Notes: generated by a model from the letters alone, not told the origin. A stretch of 64,000 nt of DNA from Lachnospiraceae bacterium (GCA_017396555.1 JAFQLS010000025.1:62001-126000), one strand, 5' to 3'; shown: positions 9,185-18,340, counted from the first letter of the stretch. Numbers and translations: made by a program.

Positions 9185-10480
9185 ATGCGTATAATTAAGC
9201 TTGATGAAAATTCAAAAAAGAATATTTTAAATGATTTATTAAAAAGAAGTCCTAACAATTATGATTCTTATTCAGATAAGGTTGCAGTAATTGTTAATGA
9301 TGTTAAGGAAAAAGGCGATGAAGCTGTATTTTCTTATACAAAGCAGTTTGATGGAGCTGATTTAAATGCTGATAATATTTTAGTTACTGATGAAGAAATC
9401 AAAGAAGCTTATGCTGAACTTGAGAAAACAGGATTAGTTGATATTATTAGAAAAGCTCTTGCTAATATTGTGGATTACCACACAAAACAGAAGCAGTACA
9501 GCTGGTTTGACAGTAAGCCGGATGGATCAATTCTTGGTCAGAAGGTTACTCCTCTTGAAAGAGTGGGTGTATATGTACCGGGCGGAAAGGCTGCTTATCC
9601 ATCATCAGTACTTATGAACGTTGCTCCTGCTAAGGTTGCCGGTGTCGATGAGATTATTATGACTACACCACCCGGAAAAGATGGAAAGGTTAATTTTGGT
9701 ACACTTGTAGCTGCTAAGGAAGCAGGTGTAGATAAGATATTTAAGGTGGGTGGAGCTCAGGCTATAGCTGCACTTGCTTATGGAACAGAGTCTATTCCAA
9801 AGGTTGATAAGATAGTAGGGCCAGGTAATATTTATGTTGCCCTTGCTAAGAAAGCCGTATATGGACATGTTAGTATTGATTCAATCGCAGGACCTAGTGA
9901 AATTCTAGTTCTTGCTGATGAAACAGCTAATCCTAGATTTGTGGCTGCTGATCTTTTATCACAGGCAGAACATGATGAGCTTGCTTCTGCAATTCTTGTT
10001 ACAACAAGTGAAGAACTTGCTAATAAGGTATCAGAGCAGGTTGAAGTATTTGTAAATGAATTATCAAGAAAAGAAATTCTTGAGAAATCCCTTGAGAATT
10101 ATGGATACATATTAGTAGCAGATTCTATGGAAGATGCTATAGATGTGGCTAATGAAATCGCTTCTGAACACCTTGAAATTGTTACAAAGGATCCATTTAA
10201 TACAATGACTAAGATTCGTAATGCAGGTGCTATTTTCCTTGGAGAATATAGTTCGGAGCCGCTTGGAGACTATTTTGCAGGTCCAAATCACGTTCTTCCA
10301 ACTAATGGAACAGCAAAATTCTTCTCACCACTTAGCGTGGATGATTTTATTAAGAAATCAAGTATAATTTCATTTTCTAGAGAGGCATTAGAGCCTATAA
10401 GTAAGGATATTATAAAATTTGCAGAGTCTGAACAGTTAACAGCTCATGCAAATTCTATAAAGGTTAGATTCGAGGAATAA
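9185..10480 (+). CDS. hisD: Histidinol dehydrogenase HisD
   Basis: Zinc- and NAD-dependent enzyme that oxidises L-histidinol to L-histidine in two steps. Family signatures are clear: ERVGVYVPGGKAAYPSSVLMNV, KVGGAQAIAALAYGTESIPKVDKIVGPGN, DSIAGPSEILVLAD, the SQAEHDELA segment with zinc/catalytic Gln and His, SEHLEI, and the C-terminal GPNHVLPTNGTAKF. Length is 431 residues, full size. It is separated from hisG by a 63-base gap containing a palindrome and is followed 12 bases later by hisB. Confidence 0.95.
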   Translation: MRIIKLDENSKKNILNDLLKRSPNNYDSYSDKVAVIVNDVKEKGDEAVFSYTKQFDGADLNADNILVTDEEIKEAYAELEKTGLVDIIRKALANIVDYHTKQKQYSWFDSKPDGSILGQKVTPLERVGVYVPGGKAAYPSSVLMNVAPAKVAGVDEIIMTTPPGKDGKVNFGTLVAAKEAGVDKIFKVGGAQAIAALAYGTESIPKVDKIVGPGNIYVALAKKAVYGHVSIDSIAGPSEILVLADETANPRFVAADLLSQAEHDELASAILVTTSEELANKVSEQVEVFVNELSRKEILEKSLENYGYILVADSMEDAIDVANEIASEHLEIVTKDPFNTMTKIRNAGAIFLGEYSSEPLGDYFAGPNHVLPTNGTAKFFSPLSVDDFIKKSSIISFSREALEPISKDIIKFAESEQLTAHANSIKVRFEE

Positions 10481-10492
10481 TTAGGAGGCATT

Positions 10493-11080
10493 ATGGCAAG
10501 AGAAGCTACAATAAAAAGAAAAACTAAAGAAACAGATATTGAATTAACACTTAACATTGATGGTAAAGGTAATTCTGAAATTGATACAGGAATTGGCTTC
10601 TTTGACCATATGTTAGCAAGCTTTGCAAGACATGGTTTGTTTGATTTGAAATGCAAGGTTAAAGGTGATTTGTATGTTGATTCGCACCACACTATAGAAG
10701 ATACAGGTATTGTTCTAGGTGAGGCTATTAAGAAGGCAATAGGTGATAAGAAGTCTATTAAGCGTTATGGTACTGCAATTTTGCCTATGGATGAAGCTTT
10801 GCTTATGAGTTCGCTTGATTTATCAGGAAGACCTTATCTTGTATACGATGTGGAGCTTACTGTTGATAAGCTTGGATATTTTGATACAGAGATGGTTAAG
10901 GAATTCTTTTATGCTATTTCTTATGCATCAGGTATGAATTTACATATTAAGATGTTAGCCGGAAGCAATAACCACCACATAATAGAGGGTGTATTTAAAT
11001 CATTTGCAAAGGCTCTTGATGAAGCAACAATAGTAGATAACAGAATTACAGGAATCCTCTCAACTAAGGGTTCATTATAA
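10493..11080 (+). CDS. hisB: Imidazoleglycerol-phosphate dehydratase HisB
   Basis: Manganese enzyme that dehydrates imidazole glycerol phosphate to imidazole acetol phosphate. The two conserved histidine motifs are present: FFDHMLASFARHGLFDLKC with DSHHTIEDTGIVLGEA, and the second set SNNHHIIEGVFKSFAKALDEA. It is monofunctional (195 residues), without the HisN-type phosphatase domain found in enterobacterial HisB. Start ATG 10493 has TTAGGAGGC upstream. Its substrate would come from HisF/HisH, whose genes are not in this window. Confidence 0.95.
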   Translation: MAREATIKRKTKETDIELTLNIDGKGNSEIDTGIGFFDHMLASFARHGLFDLKCKVKGDLYVDSHHTIEDTGIVLGEAIKKAIGDKKSIKRYGTAILPMDEALLMSSLDLSGRPYLVYDVELTVDKLGYFDTEMVKEFFYAISYASGMNLHIKMLAGSNNHHIIEGVFKSFAKALDEATIVDNRITGILSTKGSL

Positions 11081-11104
11081 TATTCGAAAGGTTAGGTAAC
11101 AGAG

Positions 11105-12355
11105 GTGTCATACATTAAGATTATACCAACAATTTATTTAAAAGACGAAAAGGCATATTTAGATAAAACATTTACAGGAGAAGGCTATAACCCTGTAGAA
11201 ATATGCGAAAATTACAGTGATAATGGTGCTGACGAGATTCTTATTATGGATATGTCTGATTCAGATGCCACACATGAGAAAAATATTCTTATTATGAAGG
11301 AAATTGCAGATGCGGTGGATGTACCAATGCTTATTGGCGGCAATGTTAAGCGTCTTGAGGATGTTAAAAAATATATTTATGCCGGTGGTCAGGTTGCAGT
11401 ACTTGATATGAACAAGGAATCTAATGTTGAGATGATTAAAGAAGCATCTGACAGATTTGGCAAGGAAAATATTGCAGTAATGGCTGATAAGGATACGGAT
11501 GTATCTGTATTATATGAAGCTAAGGATAAGGGTGCATATTTTATTATAGCAGATGGTGAGTTGACTAATCTTGATATAGCAAAGACTGGTCTTAAGGTTC
11601 TTGCTAAGGAATCTGATGTTGAACCTGAATATCTGTATGGTATAAGTAATGTAGATTTATCTGAAATTGGTTTTGATATTATGGATTTGAAAAATGCATA
11701 TAAGCTTGAAGGATTTGAAGTAAATATGTTTGAAAGTTCAATGCATTTTAGTGATTTTAAGCTTAATAGCGACGGACATATTCCTGTTATTGTTCAGGAT
11801 TATAAGACGGATGAAGTATTAATGCTTGCTTATATGAATGAAGAAGCATTTAATAAGACTATAGAAACAGGTAAGATGACTTATTATAGTCGCAGTCGTG
11901 ATGAATTATGGATTAAAGGTCTTACTTCAGGACATTTCCAGTATGTTAAGTCACTTACACTAGACTGTGATAATGATACAATTCTTGCAAAGGTTAAGCA
12001 GATTGGTGCTGCGTGTCATACAGGTAACAGAACCTGCTTCTTTAATACACTTGTTAAGAAAGAATATGATGAAACTAATCCGCTTAAGGTATTTGAGGAT
12101 GTATTTAATGTTATTTTAGACAGAAAAGAAAATCCAAAGGAAGGCTCTTATACAAACTATTTATTCGATAAGGGTATAGATAAGATTCTTAAGAAATTAG
12201 GTGAAGAGGCTACAGAGATAGTTATTGCTGCCAAGAACCCGGACCCTGAGGAAATAAAATATGAAATGTCTGATTTTCTGTATCATGCTATGGTTCTTAT
12301 GGCTGAAAAAGGCGTATCTTGGGAGGATATAACTAAGGAATTGGCACGTAGATAA
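11105..12355 (+). CDS. hisIE: Fusion: degenerate HisF-like barrel + HisI cyclohydrolase + HisE pyrophosphatase
   Basis: Three parts are visible. Residues 1-215 resemble HisF ([27 protein letters not shown]). Residues 222-318 are HisI (phosphoribosyl-AMP cyclohydrolase), with [30 protein letters not shown] and zinc ligands in [11 protein letters not shown]. Residues 327-416 are HisE (phosphoribosyl-ATP pyrophosphatase), with [14 protein letters not shown] and YEMSDFLYH. Against HisF, the catalytic Asp11 aligns with Tyr11, the phosphate loop GGGI is GGNV (78-81), the RDGTxxG loop is absent and the second glycine-rich phosphate site reads YGISN. The HisI and HisE parts look active, catalysing steps 2 and 3 of the pathway; the barrel is probably non-catalytic. 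The start is GTG. Confidence 0.88.
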   Translation: MSYIKIIPTIYLKDEKAYLDKTFTGEGYNPVEICENYSDNGADEILIMDMSDSDATHEKNILIMKEIADAVDVPMLIGGNVKRLEDVKKYIYAGGQVAVLDMNKESNVEMIKEASDRFGKENIAVMADKDTDVSVLYEAKDKGAYFIIADGELTNLDIAKTGLKVLAKESDVEPEYLYGISNVDLSEIGFDIMDLKNAYKLEGFEVNMFESSMHFSDFKLNSDGHIPVIVQDYKTDEVLMLAYMNEEAFNKTIETGKMTYYSRSRDELWIKGLTSGHFQYVKSLTLDCDNDTILAKVKQIGAACHTGNRTCFFNTLVKKEYDETNPLKVFEDVFNVILDRKENPKEGSYTNYLFDKGIDKILKKLGEEATEIVIAAKNPDPEEIKYEMSDFLYHAMVLMAEKGVSWEDITKELARR

Positions 12356-12357
12356 TA

Positions 12358-12395
12358 GTGTGAAAAATCACGCTGATGCGCTGATTTTTACACAC
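12358..12395 (+). repeat. Hairpin repeat, copy 1 (hisIE-TPR junction)
   Basis: A GTGTG-A5-TCA arm pairs with TGA-T5-A-CACAC around an 11-base loop (13 base pairs, one bulge). The 19-mer CGCTGATGCGCTGATTTTT at 12371-12389 recurs exactly on the minus strand at 48612-48630, again just after a stop codon and before the next ribosome-binding site. No T-run follows the hairpin, so it is not an ordinary terminator. Confidence 0.7.
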
Positions 12396-12429
12396 AGCAA
12401 TTTGTGACGCTTCGGAATGGGAGATTATT

Positions 12430-13224
12430 ATGGAAAGTTTATGGACTAAAGCTAAAAACTTAATAAAAGATAAGGATTACAAGGCTACAATCCCGGTTTT
12501 AAAGGAATTGACTGATAAAGTAGAAGCTATATATTCTAATCAATCAGGCAAATTATTTAGCTTTAATCATATATTAGAGACCTATTACTATGCATATTTT
12601 ATGAAGGATGTAAGCCAGTTGGAATATACAGAATATGCAATTAATTCTTATTACAGAACTCTTGGCTTCTGCCAAATGCATACAGACAAGCATATTGATG
12701 CTATCAAATCCTATGAAAAAGCATTGAAATGGAATCCAGTGGATTTGGACACATATCTTCAGTTGGCAGAGCTATATAAGAAGGTAAATAATCTTGAAAG
12801 CTTAAGAAAGGTCACATTTGAATCCTATAATTTCTTGTGTAGCAGAGCTACAATGGCGAGATTCTATCGTAATCTAGGATTTTATTATCTTGAGAAATAT
12901 GAGCCTGAGTTGGCAGCTGTTCTTTATAAATATAGTAATATTTATTATGAAACAGAGTTTGCTACAAAGGAGCTTGAATTTATAGCTAAGGCAATTCAGA
13001 AGGATATTCCTGAATATTCTCTTAAATATATGCAGGAGAAGCTTGTTGAAAAAAATATTCCGGTAGGACCAAATCCTGATACCATAGGAATTACTTACAG
13101 AGTAGGACAAATTGAACTTGAAGCAGGAAATGCAAAAGAAGCTAAGGAATGCTTTATGATGGTATATGATTTGACTCAGGATGATGAAGTTAAGGTTATT
13201 TTAGAAGGTTTGGAAAATAAATAA
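12430..13224 (+). CDS. Tetratricopeptide-repeat protein of unknown function
   Basis: Soluble, mostly helical protein with at least one good TPR pair around residues 80-118 (DKHIDAIKSYEKALKWNPVDLDTYLQLAELYKK) and a looser repeat near the C-terminus (GQIELEAGNAKEAKECFMMVYDLTQDDEVK). No signal peptide, membrane segment or catalytic motif is seen. TPRs usually mediate protein contacts; the partner is unknown. It follows the his operon after a 74-base gap containing the hairpin repeat and ends in a strong terminator, so it may be the last gene of the his transcript. A weak GGGAG site precedes ATG 12430. Confidence 0.72.
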   Translation: MESLWTKAKNLIKDKDYKATIPVLKELTDKVEAIYSNQSGKLFSFNHILETYYYAYFMKDVSQLEYTEYAINSYYRTLGFCQMHTDKHIDAIKSYEKALKWNPVDLDTYLQLAELYKKVNNLESLRKVTFESYNFLCSRATMARFYRNLGFYYLEKYEPELAAVLYKYSNIYYETEFATKELEFIAKAIQKDIPEYSLKYMQEKLVEKNIPVGPNPDTIGITYRVGQIELEAGNAKEAKECFMMVYDLTQDDEVKVILEGLENK

Positions 13225-13235
13225 TTATAACGATT

Positions 13236-13269
13236 AAAACTGGAATCTTAAAAAGATTTCAGTTTTTTT
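13236..13269 (+). terminator. Intrinsic terminator after the TPR gene
   Basis: AAAACTGGAATCTT pairs with AAGATTTCAGTTTT (one mismatch) across a short A loop and runs into a T tract. It ends the his-TPR transcription unit. Confidence 0.85.
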
Positions 13270-13329
13270 GAATTAAATGCAATATTATACATTTTTAAAT
13301 CGTATTATAGGTGAAAGGAGGAATAAGTG

Positions 13330-13794
13330 ATGAAAAACTTTGAAGAATTAATTGATTTGTATTCAGATATGATTATTAGAATAGCATTTCAAATAGTTAA
13401 GAATCAGGCTGATGCTGAAGATGTGTGTCAGGAAGTGTTTATAAAGCTTCTGAAGGAAAAAGATTTTAAATCGGAGGAACATAGAAAAGCCTGGTTAATC
13501 CGGGTAACCGTTAATAAGAGTAAGGATTTGGTTAAATCCTCATGGTTTAGGAATAGGGCTGAATTAATGGATAATATTGCAGTGTATGAAAATGAACACT
13601 TACATATTGTAGAGGAGGTTATGAAACTTCCGATAAAATATAGGACGCCGATATATTTATACTATTTTGAGGGGTACTCTGTAAAAGAGATTGCAAATAT
13701 TTTAAATAAGAGTCAGAATACAGTGTTGTCATGGCTTAACAGAGGTCGAAAGAAGCTGGAATATAATATGGTAGGAGGTTTTGAAAATGAATAA
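13330..13794 (+). CDS. ECF-type RNA polymerase sigma factor
   Basis: Sigma-70 family protein with only regions 2 and 4. Region 2 is seen in DMIIRIAFQIVKNQADAEDVCQEVFIKLL and region 4 in LPIKYRTPIYLYYFEGYSVKEIANILNKSQNTVLSWLNRGRKKL, whose helix-turn-helix would read the -35 element. Length is 154 residues, usual for ECF factors. ATG 13330 has AAAGGAGG eight bases upstream; the GTG three bases earlier is too close. It overlaps the next gene by eight bases, the typical layout of a sigma factor with its anti-sigma or effector partner. Confidence 0.88.
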   Translation: MKNFEELIDLYSDMIIRIAFQIVKNQADAEDVCQEVFIKLLKEKDFKSEEHRKAWLIRVTVNKSKDLVKSSWFRNRAELMDNIAVYENEHLHIVEEVMKLPIKYRTPIYLYYFEGYSVKEIANILNKSQNTVLSWLNRGRKKLEYNMVGGFENE

Positions 13795-15664
13795 AAATGA
13801 TTATATTAGGGATTTAAATAAGGTTAAAACTACAGATAGTATGAAAAAGCGACTTCTTAACTTAGCTGAAGCAAATGAAGTCGATGAGTCTGTGAGAAAT
13901 ATCAGATATACAAGAAGGATAGGCTTGATTGCTAGTGTTGTATTACTTTTGACAGTTGGTGCAGTTATTTTCACCCTTGGAACTGGAAAAGGAAATATTG
14001 ACAGAGCAACACAGGTTGGAAGTGAGCCTGACATAGATACTACAAAAGACAGTAATATAGAAATTGTTACAGAAACTACTATTAATCATAATGAACAACC
14101 AACTGGCGAACAGCCTACTGGTGCACAGGATGAAATAATGGATTTATATAATGTAGCGAAGGATATAGAAATTAGTATAAATGATAGTGACGATATTAAT
14201 GCTATAGTTGTTACAATTAAAAATAAATCCCAATATCATAATTATGATTTTAGTAATAAGATGTTTTTTTCACACCTTGAAGGTAATATGCATGTTGCAA
14301 TAGGTGAAAGATACTGTATAGCTGATGGAGAAGAATTTTTTACGGTAGAAGCAGACAGCAGTACCAATATTGTTGTAAAAAAAGATGATATTTCTGTTAA
14401 TAAGAAGTTAGAAACATATGCTGGTAGTAATGAATTTGGAATAAGCTTTATGTGTTTTTATACAATATCTTCCGGGACTAGTTATCTTAATGTGGAGCCT
14501 GTAAGAGTTACATTTACTGATGGAAAAAATAATAGTATAACTTGTAATGATATAAATATTTCTACAATTAATACTGGAGATGAAACCTTTACTACAACAC
14601 TTATAAATGAATCAGATGAGGAATTTATTTATGAAGATAATCGCAGACTTCTTGAGTATGATCCGAATTATGGTGTATGGCATGAGGTTCCTTTAACTAA
14701 TGATACATATTCTGGAGAAAAGCATAATATTAAACAGGGAGAAAATATTATAATCACATCCGACCTGATAACTAATTATCTTGATTATGAATTCAAAAAT
14801 ACAGAATACTGCATGACAAATTATTTTAAAACAAAAAATGGAAAAATAATGTATCTTGAATATTTTAGGATAGGTATTGAACAGGGACAAAAGATGCTTA
14901 TTTCTACTGATACAGAAAATGATATTGTTGTAACAAAGGCTGAACATAATAAAGATGTTAGTGTGTCTCCGTATGCAATTGAATTTGAAGTAATGAATTT
15001 AACTGATAAAATATTTATGACAGGTCAACAATTTAGTATTTATAACTATGATTCTGTCACAAATGAATATAGAGAAATTCCTTTAAAGGAAGGTGCTTGT
15101 TGGGAGGATATTGCTTATGAAGTTAAAGCTAACTCTAAGTATGAATTTAGCTTATGTCTTGATTTCTTGTATGATATGGAACATATGAATGATGGAATTT
15201 ATAAAATAGTTAAAAGATTTGGTAATAAAGAGTATGTCTTGATGAGATTTACAATGAATGAGGGAGAATTTGAAATATATAAAAATTCAAAGAGCAATAA
15301 TGTATTCTGTAAAGATGCTAATTACAGTGTGACATCTGGTGAATGTAAACATCTTGTTGATGTTACATTTGTGAATATCTCAGAGTTTGGAGCTGAAACA
15401 GGAGAGGGATATTTCATTTATAAATTTAATGAAGAAACTTGTAAATATGAAAATTTAGCTTGGAAAGATGGTGTCGCTGTTACTCTTGTTGCAACTATTG
15501 TTAATCCAAAAGATGAATATTCAGTGCAATTTTATCTTGATGGCTTGTATGATATTGCTAATTTTGATGATGGATTATATAAAGTGGTAAAAGATTTTAA
15601 TGATGTTGAGGTAACAGTTGGAGAATTTATAGTTAAGAATGGAGAGTTGACCTTCTATAATTAA
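13787..15664 (+). CDS. Single-pass membrane protein with Ig-like repeats, probable partner of the ECF sigma
   Basis: An N-terminal cytoplasmic stretch of about 45 residues (MNKNDYIRDLNKVKTTDSMKKRLLNLAEANE) is followed by one membrane helix at about residues 46-66. A linker contains the repeat EQPTG-EQPTG. About 480 extracellular residues follow, made of roughly four related beta-rich units. The last two share the pattern Tyr-x-x-(I/L)-x-(L/W)-K-(D/E)-G followed by DGLYKVVKDF or DGIYKIVKRF, resembling the bacterial Ig-like Big_14 type. Overlap with the sigma gene suggests an anti-sigma/sensor role (inference); no zinc-finger anti-sigma motif is seen. ATG 13787 fits AGGAGG spacing better than TTG 13781. 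Confidence 0.7.
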   Translation: MNKNDYIRDLNKVKTTDSMKKRLLNLAEANEVDESVRNIRYTRRIGLIASVVLLLTVGAVIFTLGTGKGNIDRATQVGSEPDIDTTKDSNIEIVTETTINHNEQPTGEQPTGAQDEIMDLYNVAKDIEISINDSDDINAIVVTIKNKSQYHNYDFSNKMFFSHLEGNMHVAIGERYCIADGEEFFTVEADSSTNIVVKKDDISVNKKLETYAGSNEFGISFMCFYTISSGTSYLNVEPVRVTFTDGKNNSITCNDINISTINTGDETFTTTLINESDEEFIYEDNRRLLEYDPNYGVWHEVPLTNDTYSGEKHNIKQGENIIITSDLITNYLDYEFKNTEYCMTNYFKTKNGKIMYLEYFRIGIEQGQKMLISTDTENDIVVTKAEHNKDVSVSPYAIEFEVMNLTDKIFMTGQQFSIYNYDSVTNEYREIPLKEGACWEDIAYEVKANSKYEFSLCLDFLYDMEHMNDGIYKIVKRFGNKEYVLMRFTMNEGEFEIYKNSKSNNVFCKDANYSVTSGECKHLVDVTFVNISEFGAETGEGYFIYKFNEETCKYENLAWKDGVAVTLVATIVNPKDEYSVQFYLDGLYDIANFDDGLYKVVKDFNDVEVTVGEFIVKNGELTFYN

Positions 15665-15685
15665 AACTAAATAAATATATTAGGC

Positions 15686-15714
15686 TTGCCAATATCCCTA
15701 ATTATCTTTATAAT
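15686..15714 (+). promoter_or_regulatory. Sigma-A promoter for the radical SAM/DUF2344/RNase G trio
   Basis: TTGCCA at 15686-15691, a 17-base spacer, and TATAAT at 15709-15714. A short dyad (ATTAGG 15679-15684, CCTAAT 15697-15702) brackets the -35 and could be an operator or a weak terminator hairpin. The predicted start near 15721 leaves no room for a ribosome-binding site before ATG 15730, supporting the TTG at 15751. Confidence 0.75.
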
Positions 15715-15750
15715 TGAATTCGTACAATTATGAAAGGTAAGGACAGGATA

Positions 15751-17616
15751 TTGGCAAAATTAGCTTTATCGGATGAAATACTTCTTAGTATTGAAAAACC
15801 GGCAAGATATATTGGAAATGAAGTAAACATGGTCAGAAAAGACCTTAAAGACGTAGATGTAAGATTCGCTATGTGTTTTCCGGATGTGTACGAGATTGGT
15901 ATGTCGCATCTTGGAATACAGATATTATATGATATGTTTAACAGAATGGATGGGGTTTACTGTGAAAGAGTATATTCTCCATGGACAGATCTTGATGCAA
16001 TTATGAGAAAGGAAAATATTCCTTTGTTTGCACTTGAGACTCAAGACCCTATCAAGGACTTTGATTTTCTTGGTATAACAATTCAGTATGAGATGTGTTA
16101 TACAAATATTTTACAGGTATTAGACCTTAGTAAAATTCCACTTATAGCAACTGAGAGATCAGAGGATGATCCTATTGTTATTGGTGGTGGACCTTGTGCA
16201 TATAATCCAGAACCGTTAGCAGATTTCTTTGACATTTTCTATATGGGTGAAGGAGAAACTGTATATAAAGATTTGATTGAAGCATATAGAGAAAATAAGA
16301 AAAATGGTGGCAGCAGGAGGGAATTTCTTGAAAAGGCTGCTTGTATAGAAGGTTTATATGTTTCACAGTTCTATGATGTGGAATACAATGAAGATGGAAC
16401 AATAAAAAGCTTTACACCTAATAATTCTAATGCAAAGGAAACTATTACTAAGCAGCTTGTTATGGATATGAGCGATACAACTTATCCTGAGAAACCATTA
16501 GTTCCATTTATAAAGGCAACACAGGATAGAGTGGTTCTTGAGATTCAGAGAGGTTGTATAAGAGGCTGTCGTTTCTGTCAGGCAGGTATGGTGTATAGAC
16601 CTGTTAGAGAAAGAAATCTTGAATTCTTAAAGGATATGGCATATAAAATGCTTAAAAATACAGGACATGAGGAAATTTCTCTTAGTTCCTTAAGCTCAAG
16701 TGATTATTCGGAACTTGAAGGATTAGTAAATTTCTTAATAGATGAATTTAAAGGCAAGGGTGTTAATATTTCACTTCCTTCCCTTAGAATTGATGCGTTT
16801 TCACTTGATGTTATGAGTAAGGTTCAGGATGTAAGAAAATCAAGTCTTACATTTGCACCTGAGGCTGGTTCTCAAAGACTTAGAGACGTTATTAATAAAG
16901 GTCTTACAGAAGAAGTGATTATTAATGGTGCAGGAATGGCATTTGAAGCCGGCTGGAATAGGGTTAAGCTCTATTTTATGCTTGGTCTTCCAACAGAAAC
17001 AAAAGAAGATATGGAAGGTATTGCATTATTATCTGAAAAGATTGCAGAGAGATATTATGAGATTCCAAAGGATCAGAGAAATGGTAAGGTTCAGATTGTA
17101 GCCAGCTCATCATTCTTCATACCAAAGCCATTTACACCTTTCCAATGGGCATCTATGTGTACAAAGGAAGAATTTTTGTCAAAAGCAAAGGTTGTTAATG
17201 ACAAAATGAAGGAAATGCTTAATAAAAAAAGTATTAAATATAATTGGCATGAAGCAGATGTGTCTGAACTTGAAGGACTTCTTGCAAGAGGTGACAGAAA
17301 GGTATGTAAGACAGTTCTTCGTGCATATGAGCTTGGGTGTATATATGATTCATGGGGTGAAACCTTTGATAATGATAAATGGATGAGAGCTATTGAAGAA
17401 ACAGGTATTGATATGAATTTCTATATTACAAGAGAACGTGATACAGATGAAATATTACCTTGGGATTTCATTGATACAGGAGTCACAAAGGAATTTCTTA
17501 AAAGAGAATGGGCTAATGCAAGAAATGAGAACATTACACCTAACTGTCGCTTGAAATGTTCCGGTTGTGGCGTGATGAAATTTGGAGGAGGTGTATGTTT
17601 TGAAGGTAAGAATTAA
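15751..17616 (+). CDS. TIGR03960-type B12-binding-domain radical SAM protein
   Basis: Radical SAM protein of the TIGR03960 group; reaction unknown. An N-terminal cobalamin-binding-like domain (FAMCFPDVYEIGMSHLG, LGITIQYEMCYTNILQVLDL, IGGGPCAYNPEPLADF) is followed by the [4Fe-4S] motif CIRGCRFC at about residues 269-276 and a SAM barrel. The C-terminus carries a further Cys set (CRLKCSGCG). TTG 15751 is preferred because AAGGA lies nine bases upstream and the product then starts at the conserved LALSDEILLSIEKPARYIGNE; ATG 15730 has no visible site. It overlaps the next gene by 17 bases and is probably functionally linked to it, since the two families normally occur together. Confidence 0.85.
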   Translation: MAKLALSDEILLSIEKPARYIGNEVNMVRKDLKDVDVRFAMCFPDVYEIGMSHLGIQILYDMFNRMDGVYCERVYSPWTDLDAIMRKENIPLFALETQDPIKDFDFLGITIQYEMCYTNILQVLDLSKIPLIATERSEDDPIVIGGGPCAYNPEPLADFFDIFYMGEGETVYKDLIEAYRENKKNGGSRREFLEKAACIEGLYVSQFYDVEYNEDGTIKSFTPNNSNAKETITKQLVMDMSDTTYPEKPLVPFIKATQDRVVLEIQRGCIRGCRFCQAGMVYRPVRERNLEFLKDMAYKMLKNTGHEEISLSSLSSSDYSELEGLVNFLIDEFKGKGVNISLPSLRIDAFSLDVMSKVQDVRKSSLTFAPEAGSQRLRDVINKGLTEEVIINGAGMAFEAGWNRVKLYFMLGLPTETKEDMEGIALLSEKIAERYYEIPKDQRNGKVQIVASSSFFIPKPFTPFQWASMCTKEEFLSKAKVVNDKMKEMLNKKSIKYNWHEADVSELEGLLARGDRKVCKTVLRAYELGCIYDSWGETFDNDKWMRAIEETGIDMNFYITRERDTDEILPWDFIDTGVTKEFLKREWANARNENITPNCRLKCSGCGVMKFGGGVCFEGKN

Positions 17617-18340
17617 ATTTGCTAAAAGAGGAAATATGAAGTTTATCGGACATCTTGATATTATGCGTTATTTTCAGAAGGTTATGCGTAGAACTGAAAT
17701 TGATATAGCATATTCAGAGGGCTTTAATCCTCATCAGAAAATGTCCTTTGCAGCACCGCTTGGAGTAGGTTTAACAAGTGAAGGAGAATATTTGGATATA
17801 GAAGCTAATTCGGTGACATCTTCATATGATATGATAGAAAAAATGAATCAAACTATGGTTGATGGCATGCAGGTCTTAAGCGTGGTTGCTCTTGATGACA
17901 ATGCTGCAAATGCTATGTCTTTAGTTGCAGCAGCAGATTATCTTGTTAAATATAGAGAAGGCTATAAACCGGAATGTTTTGTTGATAATAATGTTCTTAA
18001 AGTTGAATTTAATAAATTTATTAATTCAGAAGCTATAAATATTCTTAAGAAAACTAAGAAGAGCGAAAAAGAGGTTGATATTAAACCTATGATTTATAGT
18101 ACTGAGATAAATGATGGTGTGATATGCATGAAGCTTGCTACAGGAAGTTCTAAAAATCTTAAACCGGAGCTTGTTATGCAGGCATTTCATAATGCTAATA
18201 ATATCACACTTGGAGAATTTGATTTAGAAATATGCAGACTAGAAACATATGGAAGCACTCTTAAAGAGGAAACAGATGATGTTGAAATGATTCTTAATCA
18301 TTTACAGCCTTTAGATGGATTTGGAACGGAGATAGTGTAA
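17600..18340 (+). CDS. TIGR03936/DUF2344 radical SAM-associated protein
   Basis: Companion of the TIGR03960 radical SAM protein. The N-terminal signature VRIKFAKRGNMKFIGHLDIMRYFQKVMRRTEIDIAYSEGFNPHQKMSFAAPLGVGLTSEGEY is typical of DUF2344, a family sometimes found fused to the radical SAM protein itself. TTG 17600 is chosen because GGAGGAGG ends eight bases before it, inside the upstream gene's last codons; this gives the usual M-K-V-R-I-K-F start. Biochemical role is unknown; RNA modification is a reasonable guess, given the next gene (RNase E/G) and then ribosomal protein genes. Confidence 0.85.
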   Translation: MKVRIKFAKRGNMKFIGHLDIMRYFQKVMRRTEIDIAYSEGFNPHQKMSFAAPLGVGLTSEGEYLDIEANSVTSSYDMIEKMNQTMVDGMQVLSVVALDDNAANAMSLVAAADYLVKYREGYKPECFVDNNVLKVEFNKFINSEAINILKKTKKSEKEVDIKPMIYSTEINDGVICMKLATGSSKNLKPELVMQAFHNANNITLGEFDLEICRLETYGSTLKEETDDVEMILNHLQPLDGFGTEIV

